Source: an uncultured Prevotellaceae bacterium (GTDB lineage: Bacteria; Bacteroidota; Bacteroidia; Bacteroidales; Muribaculaceae). From it: DNA of 64,000 nt. The number at the start of each line of letters is the position of its first letter. The stretch's first letter is position 1. The stretch is taken from assembly GCA_937916085.1 (NCBI GenBank), contig CALGGO010000013.1, positions 1-64,000 of the forward strand, given 5' to 3'. Shown here piece after piece: positions 7,961-16,886 of this stretch. Made by a program: the position numbers and the translations under genes. Under the pieces are notes generated by a model, which was not told the origin of the DNA, did no database searches, and worked only from the letters and a program-made list of their open reading frames with translations.

Positions 7961-10503
7961 GAAGACTATTGACTTTCGCAATATTGTTATGCGCTCTTGT
8001 GAATACAATCACCGCGCAACGCATCACCCACAACTTCAACAATGCGTCGATGAGCGACGCACTGAAATATATCCAGCAGCAGACGGGCAAACACAAAATC
8101 ATATTTATCTACAACGAGCTTGAAGACTTCAAGGTGACGACCTCGGTCAAAGGCAAGTCGGTGCCCGATGCCATCAAGCAAGTGATTGGGTTCTATCCCA
8201 TACGCATGACCCAAAGCGGCAACAATGAGATCTATGTGGAGTGTACCCACAAGACCGACCGCCACCTAACCGGCAGGATCGTTGACGAGAACGGTGTGCC
8301 ACTGGAGTTTGCCGACGTGAGACTGCTAAACCCTTCAGACTCCTCTTATATCACCGGCGGTGTGACCAATGCAAGCGGCGTGTTCGTCATCCCGCTCGAC
8401 AAACCGAGAGTTATCGCCAAGTTCAGCTATATTGGCTACAAACCGATTTACAAACTCTGCTCGCGCGAAAACGTGGGCACCATCCAAATGCAAATTGAGG
8501 CCACCCAACTCGGAGAAGTGACTGTGAAGGGTGCAAAACGCCTTGTCCGTTCAACAGAGCATGGTCTGATTGCGAATGTGCAGGGCACTGTGTTGGAAAA
8601 CTTCGGTTCGGTAAATGAGATGCTTACCCACTTGCCGTTGATGATGAGCGACGGAACTGTCGCCGGTCACGGAACCCCTGAAATCTATATCAACAACAAG
8701 AAAGTGCGAGACCTCACCGAACTTGAACGCTACCGAGCCGATGAAATCCTAACAGCAGAGATCATCACCAACCCAGGACCAGAGTATGGTCAGGACGTTA
8801 AATCGGTCATCCGGCTAAAGACTGTGCGAAAAGCCGGCGAGGGGCTGAGCGGCAACGTTGGCGTGAACTACCGCAAAAGCGAGGTTTATTGGTCAAGGCT
8901 GAACGGGGCACTCAACTATAGGCTTAACAACGGCATGGATTTCTTCGTCAGAGGGCAGCTGACCAACGGCAAGTCTTCATTCACCAACAAGAGCATTGAA
9001 AGCCTTGCTGCGTCCAGCGTATGGAACTATGACAACGATTATGTTTCGCGCAGCAAGGCGACCTATTATGTGGCAGATATAGGTTGGGATTGGGAAATAA
9101 ACAACAATCATTCGGTTGGTTTCACTTATACTAGACAACACAACTTTAACGACGCCAACCAAAAACAACTGCAAGACACGAAAGCGTGGCGCGACAGTGA
9201 GTTGTGGGACGAAGGACAATCCTCTAGCGAGATGACTTTCAAACCCAAAACAAAGCATAGTGTCAATGCCTATTACATCGGCAAGCTGGGAAATTGGTCA
9301 CTGGACTTCAGCACAGACTATTACGGAGCGCAAACCGATTTTGACATGTTGGCGACATTCAACGGTGAGCAAACCGGCATCAGCAACACCAAGACCAAAG
9401 AAAGACTTTTGGCAGAGAAACTTATTGTCACGGCACCAGTGCAGAGAGGTGAGCTGACTTTTGGCGAGGAAGTTACAGGTGTAAATCGATATAATGATTT
9501 TGTTCAAGACGGTTTTGCGACCGACAACCACATTCGTCAGCAGTCAAGTTCTTGGTCGCTGTTCGCTAATTATTCTCTCTCTATTCAAAAATTCTCATTC
9601 AATGCAGGGCTTCGTTGGCAGAATGAATACAACAATTATTATATCGACGGAAACCTCAATGACGAGATGAGTCCCAATTACCATGTCCTCATACCAAAAG
9701 TATCAATAGACTATCAAAATGGCGACTGGCAGCACACGCTTGCTTATCAAACAACGAGGTATAATCCGCCCTATGGCACTCTGTCATCCACAATTAGATA
9801 TGATGGCAAATATGACTATTTTACAGGAAACCCATTCTTGCAACCACAGGTCCACAACGGCATATCATGGGAATCTAAATGGAAATGGATTTTCTTCTCA
9901 CTATCTTATGAACGCATCAAGGATATTTACACCAATTACTACACTGCCTACGACGAAGTGAACCATCCAGGAGTGACATTAAACACTTTCAGAACAATCC
10001 CATCGGCAAATTTATATATGCTCACTCTCAACCTCTCACCACGCATTGGCATCTGGCAGATGAATTTTTCGGCTTATCTTTATTTCCAAGATTGTGATTT
10101 GGAGCCATTGGGAATTACCCATAAGTTCAATGGGTTGATAACAGATTTCACCCTCGATAACACGTTTAGTTTCCCTCATTCTTGGACATTGAATGTGAAA
10201 GCGAGTCTATCACCATATTATGAATCAATGTATAAGCAGGAAAAGACGTCAGGCAGAGTGGATTTAAGATTGACCAAACGTTTCTTAAAGGACAAAAGCC
10301 TCACTATCGCAGTGGCGGCAAATGACATATTCCGTACCGACAGGACAAGAGCGACAACTTATAATGGTCTGAATTATTGCCAAGATATAGATGTTTATCG
10401 CGATGCCAGAGACATCACCATCAATATCTCTTGGAAGTTCAATGCCACCCGCAGCCGCTACAAGGGCAGCCATGCCGGACAGAGCGAACGCAACCGCCTG
10501 TAA
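7957..10503 (+). CDS. Outer-membrane receptor with STN signalling domain
   Basis: An 848-residue receptor. Signal peptide about 1-20; STN (secretin/TonB N-terminal) domain about 22-90 (NFNNASMSDALKYIQQQTG ... GFYPIRM); carboxypeptidase-regulatory-like domain about 102-185; plug-like region about 195-290; barrel from about 300 to the KFNATRSRYKG end. STN domains reach into the periplasm and contact anti-sigma factors, so this protein is the likely sensor of the sigma/anti-sigma pair it overlaps. It is a paralogue of the receptor at 4294. No SusD or glycan enzymes are nearby, so the substrate is unknown. Confidence 0.87.
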   Translation: MRRLLTFAILLCALVNTITAQRITHNFNNASMSDALKYIQQQTGKHKIIFIYNELEDFKVTTSVKGKSVPDAIKQVIGFYPIRMTQSGNNEIYVECTHKTDRHLTGRIVDENGVPLEFADVRLLNPSDSSYITGGVTNASGVFVIPLDKPRVIAKFSYIGYKPIYKLCSRENVGTIQMQIEATQLGEVTVKGAKRLVRSTEHGLIANVQGTVLENFGSVNEMLTHLPLMMSDGTVAGHGTPEIYINNKKVRDLTELERYRADEILTAEIITNPGPEYGQDVKSVIRLKTVRKAGEGLSGNVGVNYRKSEVYWSRLNGALNYRLNNGMDFFVRGQLTNGKSSFTNKSIESLAASSVWNYDNDYVSRSKATYYVADIGWDWEINNNHSVGFTYTRQHNFNDANQKQLQDTKAWRDSELWDEGQSSSEMTFKPKTKHSVNAYYIGKLGNWSLDFSTDYYGAQTDFDMLATFNGEQTGISNTKTKERLLAEKLIVTAPVQRGELTFGEEVTGVNRYNDFVQDGFATDNHIRQQSSSWSLFANYSLSIQKFSFNAGLRWQNEYNNYYIDGNLNDEMSPNYHVLIPKVSIDYQNGDWQHTLAYQTTRYNPPYGTLSSTIRYDGKYDYFTGNPFLQPQVHNGISWESKWKWIFFSLSYERIKDIYTNYYTAYDEVNHPGVTLNTFRTIPSANLYMLTLNLSPRIGIWQMNFSAYLYFQDCDLEPLGITHKFNGLITDFTLDNTFSFPHSWTLNVKASLSPYYESMYKQEKTSGRVDLRLTKRFLKDKSLTIAVAANDIFRTDRTRATTYNGLNYCQDIDVYRDARDITINISWKFNATRSRYKGSHAGQSERNRL

Positions 10504-10540
10504 CGACAATCAGTCTAAACACAGTAAACAACCAAATTTC

Positions 10541-10580
10541 AACTCAGCCGAGACGCACAAGCGCCCTCGGCTGAGTTTTG
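10541..10580 (+). terminator. Intrinsic terminator of the receptor operon
   Basis: A perfect 12-bp stem, AACTCAGCCGAG at 10541-10552 with 10566-10577, followed by TTTTG. It lies 38 bases after the receptor stop. Confidence 0.75.
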
Positions 10581-10649
10581 CAATCTAAAGAACACCCCCC
10601 ATAATTTATAAAACAATTACAAACAATTTCTCTCGCAACACGTCAAGTA

Positions 10650-10670
10650 TGTTGCGTTGCCAACGCAACA
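10650..10670. repeat. 21-bp palindrome in the gap before the defence island
   Basis: Arms TGTTGCGTTG and CAACGCAACA around one C, a perfect inverted repeat. The gap 10581-10911 otherwise holds AT-rich DNA with phrases such as AACAATTAGTGTGAATTAGTGG and no gene. Confidence 0.6.
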
Positions 10671-10911
10671 AGAAGTTATAAAACCATTAGAAACGATTCT
10701 CAGTGAAATTAGTAACAATTAGTGTGAATTAGTGGTTATTTGCCAAACAATCACTACCAATTATAGTTAAAAACTCCCGATAACCTGCGAAAAGTAGATA
10801 GAAAAATACAACTTTCGCACACTATCGGCATGTTTTTTGAAAAAACAAACGTGTTTTCGTGCCGTGCCTTACCGATAATCAGTATTTACCACCAATAACA
10901 CTTATGAGCCA

Positions 10912-10995
10912 AATTAGAAATTGTTTTTCTATGTTTCAATGCGGTGAATACATTTATTTTTCGTAACTTTGCGCTCAAAAAGATTAACAGGTTTA
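10912..10995 (+). repeat. 84-bp promoter-bearing direct repeat, copy 1
   Basis: Identical to 13258-13341 except at one base (10980 versus 13326); the offset is 2346 bases. It contains TAACTTTG at 10964-10971, a -7 element. Copy 1 precedes the DinD-like remnant, copy 2 precedes the dnd operon. The two copies bracket the remnant and the AAA/TOPRIM pair. Confidence 0.9.
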
Positions 10996-11026
10996 TGATA
11001 AATACCGATAATACTTAACTCAATAT

Positions 11027-11131
11027 ATGAAAAAGGAAGAAATACTAGCACTTTTCCAGAGCTATGAAGATGCAGTTTGCATGATTGATGACACCGAATG
11101 TTGGACATGCCGTATCAGACCATTTTGCTGA
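11027..11131 (+). pseudogene. Remnant of a DinD-like gene (first about 27 codons)
   Basis: A 34-codon frame begins MKKEEILALFQSYEDAV and goes on to IDDTECW, which is how DinD/Bro-N-type DNA-damage or antirepressor proteins of Bacteroidota begin (they continue with a S-A-R-E/D motif after ECW). Here the frame passes into unrelated sequence and stops within a hairpin. I read it as the 5' stump of a gene whose body was replaced when the AAA/TOPRIM module arrived. Family assignment rests on a short match; a genuine small peptide is the alternative. Confidence 0.5.
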
Positions 11132-11147
11132 CTTCAGCAAAATGGTC
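11118..11147. repeat. Perfect 13-bp hairpin at the remnant's end
   Basis: GACCATTTTGCTG (11118-11130) pairs fully with 11135-11147 around ACTT. No T-run follows, so it is more likely a scar or element end than a classical terminator. It contains the stop codon of the remnant. Confidence 0.7.
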
Positions 11148-11217
11148 GAGCCTATGACTCGATAAAGGTCAAAAAACAGCATTATGTTAGGCAAAATATT
11201 GCTTAATTATTATTTTT

Positions 11218-11260
11218 CCGTAAAAAAATTACGGTAATTAAAAATTTATGTATATATTTG
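11218..11260 (+). promoter_or_regulatory. Promoter with overlapping palindromic operator, AAA/TOPRIM pair
   Basis: TATATTTG at 11253-11260 is a -7 element 28 bases before the ATG at 11288. The palindrome CCGTAA-N5-TTACGG at 11218-11234 ends 19 bases upstream of it, where the -33 contact would be. That position suits a repressor site. Confidence 0.6.
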
Positions 11261-11287
11261 TGCCATCAATAACAAAAATATACTGCT

Positions 11288-12388
11288 ATGCTTATAAAAT
11301 TTTCTGTAAAAAACTTCCGAGGCTTTACTGATAGGATTGAATGGGATCTATCTTGCCCAAGCAACTATTCTTTCAATACATATGCAATTAAGGATGATGT
11401 CATCAAGAATGGTATCATTTATGGTCCTAATGGATCTGGCAAGACAAACTTTAGTGAGGCTTTATTTGACATCGTATATCACATGACTCAAAAGTACAAG
11501 AAAGTTGAATACTTTCAGAACTATGTCTATGCTGGAGACACAAGGCTAAATGTAATTTTTGAGTACACTTTTAAGTTTGATAACCAGTTAATTGAGTATG
11601 TATATTCAAAGAATGCATCGGGTGCACTTGTCGATGAGTTGCTAAAAGTGAATGGAGCGACAATTTTTAAGCGTATAGGTGGTGTATTAGACCTTGACGA
11701 GAACCAGTTCCCGATTAACAAGGATGCGAAGAGGAATTTAGAGATGAATGCCAACAGTATCTCAATCGTGAACTATTTGCTTACATCCTATCCTCTCGCT
11801 GGAGACCATTACCTGATTAGGATGAGGGACTTTGTCAATTCCATGCTTTGGTTCAGATGTCTGAAAACCAATGAATACATCGGGTTTGACAATGTTGTTA
11901 CCATCCTTGACGAATACATCATCAAGAATAAACTGATTCAAGATTTCTCTGACTTTTTATTTAATGTTAGTGGACAAAAGTTCATTTTTGATTTGGAAAA
12001 ATCCACCGATAAACAACTCTTTTGGAAAGTTGGTGGTGGAAGTCTCTATTTTGATAGTACTATCTCGACAGGTACTCAGTCATTACATTTATTGTATTAT
12101 TGGCTCAAGAACTTGAACTATGCATCATTTGTCTTTATCGATGAGTTTGATGCGTTCTATCACTACAAGTTGGCTTTTGAGGTTTGCAAACAATTATTCA
12201 ATCTCAATTGTCAGGTGTTCACGTCATCGCATAATACATATTTAATGACCAATGATCTTCTGAGGCCTGACTGCAACTTCATCTTGCAGAACAATAAGAT
12301 CAAACCCTTGCAGGCCTGTACCGACAAGGAGTTGAGATTTGGTCATAATATGGAGAAACTATTCCGTGGAGGAGCTTTTGAAGTATGA
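11288..12388 (+). CDS. AAA-family ATPase of a two-gene ATPase/TOPRIM defence module
   Basis: A 366-residue OLD/RecF-type ATPase. The N-terminus (MLIKFSVKNFRGF) is typical; Walker A is GPNGSGKT at residues 46-53; a signature-like STGTQSLHLLYY lies near residue 258; Walker B is FVFIDEFDAF near residue 283; a final SSHN switch follows. Such ATPases act with a TOPRIM partner in phage-defence pairs such as PARIS (AriA/AriB) and AbiL. The gene overlaps its partner by four bases (12385) and is AT-rich like the rest of the island. I cannot place it firmly in one named system; AbiL-like is my first choice. Confidence 0.8.
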   Translation: MLIKFSVKNFRGFTDRIEWDLSCPSNYSFNTYAIKDDVIKNGIIYGPNGSGKTNFSEALFDIVYHMTQKYKKVEYFQNYVYAGDTRLNVIFEYTFKFDNQLIEYVYSKNASGALVDELLKVNGATIFKRIGGVLDLDENQFPINKDAKRNLEMNANSISIVNYLLTSYPLAGDHYLIRMRDFVNSMLWFRCLKTNEYIGFDNVVTILDEYIIKNKLIQDFSDFLFNVSGQKFIFDLEKSTDKQLFWKVGGGSLYFDSTISTGTQSLHLLYYWLKNLNYASFVFIDEFDAFYHYKLAFEVCKQLFNLNCQVFTSSHNTYLMTNDLLRPDCNFILQNNKIKPLQACTDKELRFGHNMEKLFRGGAFEV

Positions 12389-13194
12389 TACTCTTTGTAT
12401 TTGAAGGTAGAGACGACAAGACTTATTTTGAGTCTATCAAACGGCTTTTCTTCCCAGAGAAGTCCGATACATTCGTTTGTACCTATAATAGCAATATCTA
12501 CTCCCTATACAGCAAGTTGAAGGGTCACGATGTGTTGAACGGATTGCTGGAAGTTGATACGGTATCTGTTCTTAAAGAGATATTGTTAGAGAAGGGAGAT
12601 CATACACTTGAGAATATCCGAGAGGATGAAGTCTCTGAAATCTATCTGTTTTTTGACTACGACTTCCAGGAGAGTGGTGGAACGCTTGAAGAGAACAACA
12701 AGAAATTGCAGGCCATGTTGAACTTCTTCATGGATGAGACAGGTAATGGGCTGTTGTTCATCAATTATCCGATGGTCGAGTCATTGCGATATACCAAAGA
12801 GTTACCTGATAATAATTACTTGACATACACTGTAACCCGAAAGAGATGTCAAGAAGAGAATTTCAAGCATCAAGTCCACGAATTTTCATATTATGACGGC
12901 AACTTGGAGTACTTAATCTTAACAGTAAAACCGGCTGATGACGATGACAGGATAAGGGAGAAAATAAATACAATCAAAATGAACTGGTGCCATCTAGTCG
13001 GCATGAACGTCAGCAAAGCAAACTATATCTGCAATGGAAAGAATGAGATTCCAGATGAAGTGAATAGCCAAATTGACATCTTTGACAACCAGCTTGCCAA
13101 ATATGTTGAAACCGAGGAATCCAAAGTAGCAATCCTTAATGCTTTCCCTATATTCTTGTTTGATTATTTTGGAAAGAAAATCGTTTCTTCATAA
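12385..13194 (+). CDS. TOPRIM-like effector of the ATPase/TOPRIM module
   Basis: A 269-residue protein. The features I recognise are FVFEGRDDKTYFES at residues 4-17 (conserved Glu7) and YLFFDYDF at 87-94 (Asp91, Asp93), the E...DxD layout of a TOPRIM metal site, plus INYPMVESLRY near 130, which I associate with TOPRIM proteins found beside AAA ATPases. It probably cuts DNA or RNA when released by the ATPase after phage infection. The start codon overlaps the ATPase stop. A 19-codon AT-rich frame (13195-13254) follows directly and may be the stump of another gene. Confidence 0.7.
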   Translation: MILFVFEGRDDKTYFESIKRLFFPEKSDTFVCTYNSNIYSLYSKLKGHDVLNGLLEVDTVSVLKEILLEKGDHTLENIREDEVSEIYLFFDYDFQESGGTLEENNKKLQAMLNFFMDETGNGLLFINYPMVESLRYTKELPDNNYLTYTVTRKRCQEENFKHQVHEFSYYDGNLEYLILTVKPADDDDRIREKINTIKMNWCHLVGMNVSKANYICNGKNEIPDEVNSQIDIFDNQLAKYVETEESKVAILNAFPIFLFDYFGKKIVSS

Positions 13195-13257
13195 ATGGTT
13201 AATGTGCTGATTGAGATAAGGAAAGAAAAAGAAAACCAACTTCTACAATTATGATAC

Positions 13258-13341
13258 AATTAGAAATTGTTTTTCTATGTTTCAATGCGGTGAATACATT
13301 TATTTTTCGTAACTTTGCGCTCAAATAGATTAACAGGTTTA
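13258..13341 (+). repeat. 84-bp promoter-bearing direct repeat, copy 2
   Basis: Second copy of the repeat at 10912-10995, one mismatch. TAACTTTG at 13310-13317 is the -7 element most likely to drive the dnd-like operon. No clear -33 TTTG was found. Confidence 0.9.
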
Positions 13342-13446
13342 ATGACAAAGATTGAAAATAATGTTATTCTGAAACGTTTGAAAGTGGTCGTTGCTGAAAT
13401 ATTAATCACTAACTGGTGGTTAGCAGTGCGACTTAATCGTTTATGA
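13342..13446 (+). CDS. Possible 34-residue leader peptide before dndC
   Basis: ATG at 13342 opens a 34-codon frame (starts MTKIENNVILKRLKV, ends AVRLNRL) that begins right after promoter repeat copy 2 and ends 13 bases before dndC. It may be a leader peptide or a stump of the gene that the repeat originally served. It contains an imperfect hairpin (CACTAAC/GTTAGCAGTG). No homology recognised; it may not be translated. Confidence 0.3.
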   Translation: MTKIENNVILKRLKVVVAEILITNWWLAVRLNRL

Positions 13447-13459
13447 CTGAAGAAAATAA

Positions 13460-14800
13460 ATGAATAAAAGAATTGACTATATAATTGACGAAATTGTTGA
13501 CCAGTACATGTATGCTGACTCAACTTTCCGACCATGGATAATTGGTTTCAGTGGTGGAAAAGATTCGACAGTTCTACTTACACTGGTTTGGCTTGCTCTT
13601 AGAAAGATTAAAGAAAACATTCTTACACCATTTCAATTACAACGCCATGTTTATGTCGTTTGTAATGATACTCTTGTTGAAAACCCTATTATTTCATCAT
13701 ACGTTGATGAAGTACTTATAAAAATTGAACAAAAAGCCTTAGATGAAAGCTTGCCTATTTATGTAAAGAAAACAATACCAAGGTTAGAGGACTCTTTTTG
13801 GGTAAATGTAATAGGTAAAGGCTATCCTGTTCCTAATACTGCATTTAGATGGTGTACTGACAAGATGAAAATAAAACCAACAGCTCGTTTTATTACTGAA
13901 CAAGTATCCGAATGCGGAGAGGCTATTATTTTGATTGGCACACGAAAGGACGAAAGCGCAACAAGAGCCAGGTCGATTAAAAAACATGAGATTCATGGTA
14001 AAAGACTTACTCGCCATACACTTCTTCATAATACTTATGTTTATGCACCAATAAAGGAGTTAATGCTTGAAGAGGTGTGGTATATCATAAATGCAATTCC
14101 ATCTCCATGGGGGGGAGACAACACTGTTCTATTTAATATATATTTGGACGCAAGTGCTGATGATTATGAGTGCCCTACTGTGGTGACAGATAAGAGCCAT
14201 GGTTCATGTGGTCAAAGTCGCTTCGGCTGTTGGGTTTGCACAGTAGTTAAAGATGATAAATCAATGAGAGCACTTATAAAAAACGGAAGGGAGTGGATGA
14301 AACCCCTCTATGATTTCCGTATTGAATTGGAACAACAAAGAAATATATTGATTAATAGGATGCCCAATCGTCGTGATGGAAGACGCGCTGTTAATGACAT
14401 GGGGCCATATGTCTTTAGTTATCGGGCACATATTCTAAAACGTCTTTTACAAGTGCAAAAAGAATTGCAGCAACATGACTCAAATATTAAACTTATATCT
14501 AATCAAGAGCTGATTGCAATTCAAGTGAACTGGTATAGAGACTTTAATTTTGGCTATCAAGTTTCAGAAATCTATAACTCAATTTATAATGATTCATTCA
14601 TTATGGAAGAAAACTTAAAAAACAAATTAGAAGCTGATTTAATGCGCGAAATCTGTGCAGAAAATCCTGAGGAGGGAGAGTTGATCGAGCAACTACTTCT
14701 GTTGCAAAAGTCCAAATCTCTGATGCAGCGCCGTCGAGGTCTCAAAAATGAGATCGAATCTCGTTTAATAACTTATCTAAAAGAAAAACAATCGTCATGA
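13460..14800 (+). CDS. dndC: DNA phosphorothioation sulfurtransferase DndC
   Basis: A 446-residue PAPS-reductase-like protein. SGGKDST at residues 31-37 is the PP-loop that binds ATP; NDTLVENPI, GKGYPVPNTAFRWC (Cys132) and TDKMKIKP follow, and SCGQSRFGCWVC near residue 250 completes the cysteines that in DndC hold a 4Fe-4S cluster. LIGTRKDESATRA is also typical. DndC activates the DNA backbone so that sulfur replaces a non-bridging oxygen. Length and motif order fit the family. It needs a cysteine desulfurase (DndA or IscS) that is not in the window. It overlaps dndD by four bases (14797). Confidence 0.92.
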   Translation: MNKRIDYIIDEIVDQYMYADSTFRPWIIGFSGGKDSTVLLTLVWLALRKIKENILTPFQLQRHVYVVCNDTLVENPIISSYVDEVLIKIEQKALDESLPIYVKKTIPRLEDSFWVNVIGKGYPVPNTAFRWCTDKMKIKPTARFITEQVSECGEAIILIGTRKDESATRARSIKKHEIHGKRLTRHTLLHNTYVYAPIKELMLEEVWYIINAIPSPWGGDNTVLFNIYLDASADDYECPTVVTDKSHGSCGQSRFGCWVCTVVKDDKSMRALIKNGREWMKPLYDFRIELEQQRNILINRMPNRRDGRRAVNDMGPYVFSYRAHILKRLLQVQKELQQHDSNIKLISNQELIAIQVNWYRDFNFGYQVSEIYNSIYNDSFIMEENLKNKLEADLMREICAENPEEGELIEQLLLLQKSKSLMQRRRGLKNEIESRLITYLKEKQSS

Positions 14801-16884
14801 TAATTAAATCTTTAGAATTAAATAATTTCCGCATCTATCGAGGCTTGAATAAAATAGACTTGACTCCCGATGGAGAACGCAATATTATTATTGTGAGTGG
14901 CAATAATGGTTTTGGCAAAACGACATTTCTCATGTCTCTCGTATGGTGTTTATACGGCAAGAACATGGAAAAAGTCGATGATCTCTACAAAAAAGAAATC
15001 TTCGAAAAAGGTGGTTATAGTAAATACATAGGGAATAGTCTAAATTCTGATGCAGCTTTAAATGGAGAAAAACGCTTTTCTGTTGCTGTTACGTTTACAG
15101 ATGTTGAGATTCCCAATATAACTTGTACTGATATTACTATCATTCGCTCCTATGATAGTGCTACTGATACAAATGATGAATTAAAAATCCTAATTGATGG
15201 CAAAGAAAACGACCTTCTTAATGACAAGGATGAAGAAGAAATGTTTATTAGGGACTACATTCTGCCCATTGAAATTGCCAAATTCTTCTTCTTTGATGCC
15301 GAGAAAATAGTATCATTTGCTCAAATAAATACACCAGAACAACGTACAGAACTATCTAAGGCATATTCTCAGGTATTAGGTATTCAGAAATATGATGAAC
15401 TCAAGAAAGAGTTAGAAAAATTGCAAGATGAATATCGTAAAGACTCGGCCAAATCTCAAGACAGGGCAGAACTGAATGACCTGATAGCAAAAATTGAAAA
15501 TGGAAACTTGTTCATCGAAGACTCTTTGCAGCTTAAAAGTGAAAAAGAAGAGACAATAGCAGAAATTCAATATGACCTAAACGAACTACAAGAGAAACTA
15601 ATTCGTGAGGGTGATTTAATGAGTATTGAAAAACTTGAAGAGTTTAGAAGCAAACAAGATTCTTATAAAAGAGAGATGGAAGAAGCCCAAGAAGGCCTCA
15701 AGGTACTCTATAATTACATCCCATTTGGTTTAGCAGGTAGTGTTGTATCACTTTTAGCTAATCAATTAATAAAAGAAAAGGAATTCAAGCAGAACAAATT
15801 ACAACTTGAAGGTGTTGAAGAAAAAACAGATGATATTTTAAATGATTTAGATAAGGCAAGACTGAATTATAATGGCCATATTGATGTCAAAGTAAGAACT
15901 TTTTATGAGCAGGAAATAAAGAAACTAATCCTTAAGCATTTTTATAGTGAATTTGATGCTGAAAAATTTGAGGACTTTCAAACGCTTCATGATTTCACTG
16001 ATTTGCAGCAAGATGACTTCTTTTCACTTGTGACAAACCTAAAAGAGAGTAAATCCTCTTTTGAAAAGTTGTCAAACAAATACTCAAAAGCAAAAGCTGA
16101 ATTGTTTTCAATTGAGCGAAAAATTCGTGAAGCAGAAAAAAATGCTGAGGGTGAATATATCCAGTCTTTAAGGAGTAAAAAATCAACCAAAGAGAGTGAG
16201 ATTTCTAAATTACGTCAAGAAATTGCACGATTGGATATTGAGATTGAGCAAAAGAAAGAAGACATAAAGACTGCACGACAGAAAAAAGAAGCTCTATCGA
16301 AAAAGATAGAAGTTTCTAATAAGAATAAAGAAGTTGATAATCAGGCGGCTCGATTGATTCATCTTATTCAAAAATTCCTCTTACGTTTTAAAGACGAGAA
16401 GAAAAGATCCTTAGAGAACAGATTGCAAGAAAAGTTAACAAGTTTTCTTCACAAAAAAGAGTTGGTTCATAAAGTAGTTGTTGACATTCAAGGCAATGGT
16501 GAGGATGTTGATATAAATCTATATGATGTCAACGAAAAGAAAATAGATAAAGCTATTCTTTCAATGGGTGAACGTCAAATGTTTGCTTCTGCTCTTTTAG
16601 GTGCATTGGTCGAAGAAACACAATTAGAGTTTCCTGTATTCATAGATAGCCCTATGCAAAAATTTGATGTCAATCATAGTCAAAATATCTTGACAAAGTT
16701 TTATCCAAATGTTTCGGGTCAAGTCATCTTATTCCCATTGTTGATGAAAGAGCTAACGGAACAAGAATACTCATTAATTGATCATTATGTGAATAAAGCA
16801 TATCTGATAGAGAACACCACAATCGGTTCTCACTTTGTTGAAGTAAATCCCACAGAATTATTTGAAAAATATAAGAAACAATAA
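14797..16884 (+). CDS. dndD: SMC/RecF-like ATPase DndD
   Basis: A 695-residue ATPase. N-terminal SLELNNFRIYRGL, Walker A GNNGFGKT at 35-42, then KFFFFDAEKI near residue 165, a hallmark of DndD; a long coiled coil with many Glu/Lys runs about 190-250 and 430-560; the ABC-type signature LSMGERQMFASALL and Walker B FPVFIDSPMQKFD are near the end. DndD is thought to use ATP to nick or open DNA for sulfur insertion by DndC. Two bases separate its stop from the next ATG. The gene is strongly AT-rich compared with the core genes beyond 21 kb. Confidence 0.9.
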   Translation: MIIKSLELNNFRIYRGLNKIDLTPDGERNIIIVSGNNGFGKTTFLMSLVWCLYGKNMEKVDDLYKKEIFEKGGYSKYIGNSLNSDAALNGEKRFSVAVTFTDVEIPNITCTDITIIRSYDSATDTNDELKILIDGKENDLLNDKDEEEMFIRDYILPIEIAKFFFFDAEKIVSFAQINTPEQRTELSKAYSQVLGIQKYDELKKELEKLQDEYRKDSAKSQDRAELNDLIAKIENGNLFIEDSLQLKSEKEETIAEIQYDLNELQEKLIREGDLMSIEKLEEFRSKQDSYKREMEEAQEGLKVLYNYIPFGLAGSVVSLLANQLIKEKEFKQNKLQLEGVEEKTDDILNDLDKARLNYNGHIDVKVRTFYEQEIKKLILKHFYSEFDAEKFEDFQTLHDFTDLQQDDFFSLVTNLKESKSSFEKLSNKYSKAKAELFSIERKIREAEKNAEGEYIQSLRSKKSTKESEISKLRQEIARLDIEIEQKKEDIKTARQKKEALSKKIEVSNKNKEVDNQAARLIHLIQKFLLRFKDEKKRSLENRLQEKLTSFLHKKELVHKVVVDIQGNGEDVDINLYDVNEKKIDKAILSMGERQMFASALLGALVEETQLEFPVFIDSPMQKFDVNHSQNILTKFYPNVSGQVILFPLLMKELTEQEYSLIDHYVNKAYLIENTTIGSHFVEVNPTELFEKYKKQ

Positions 16885-16886
16885 TT

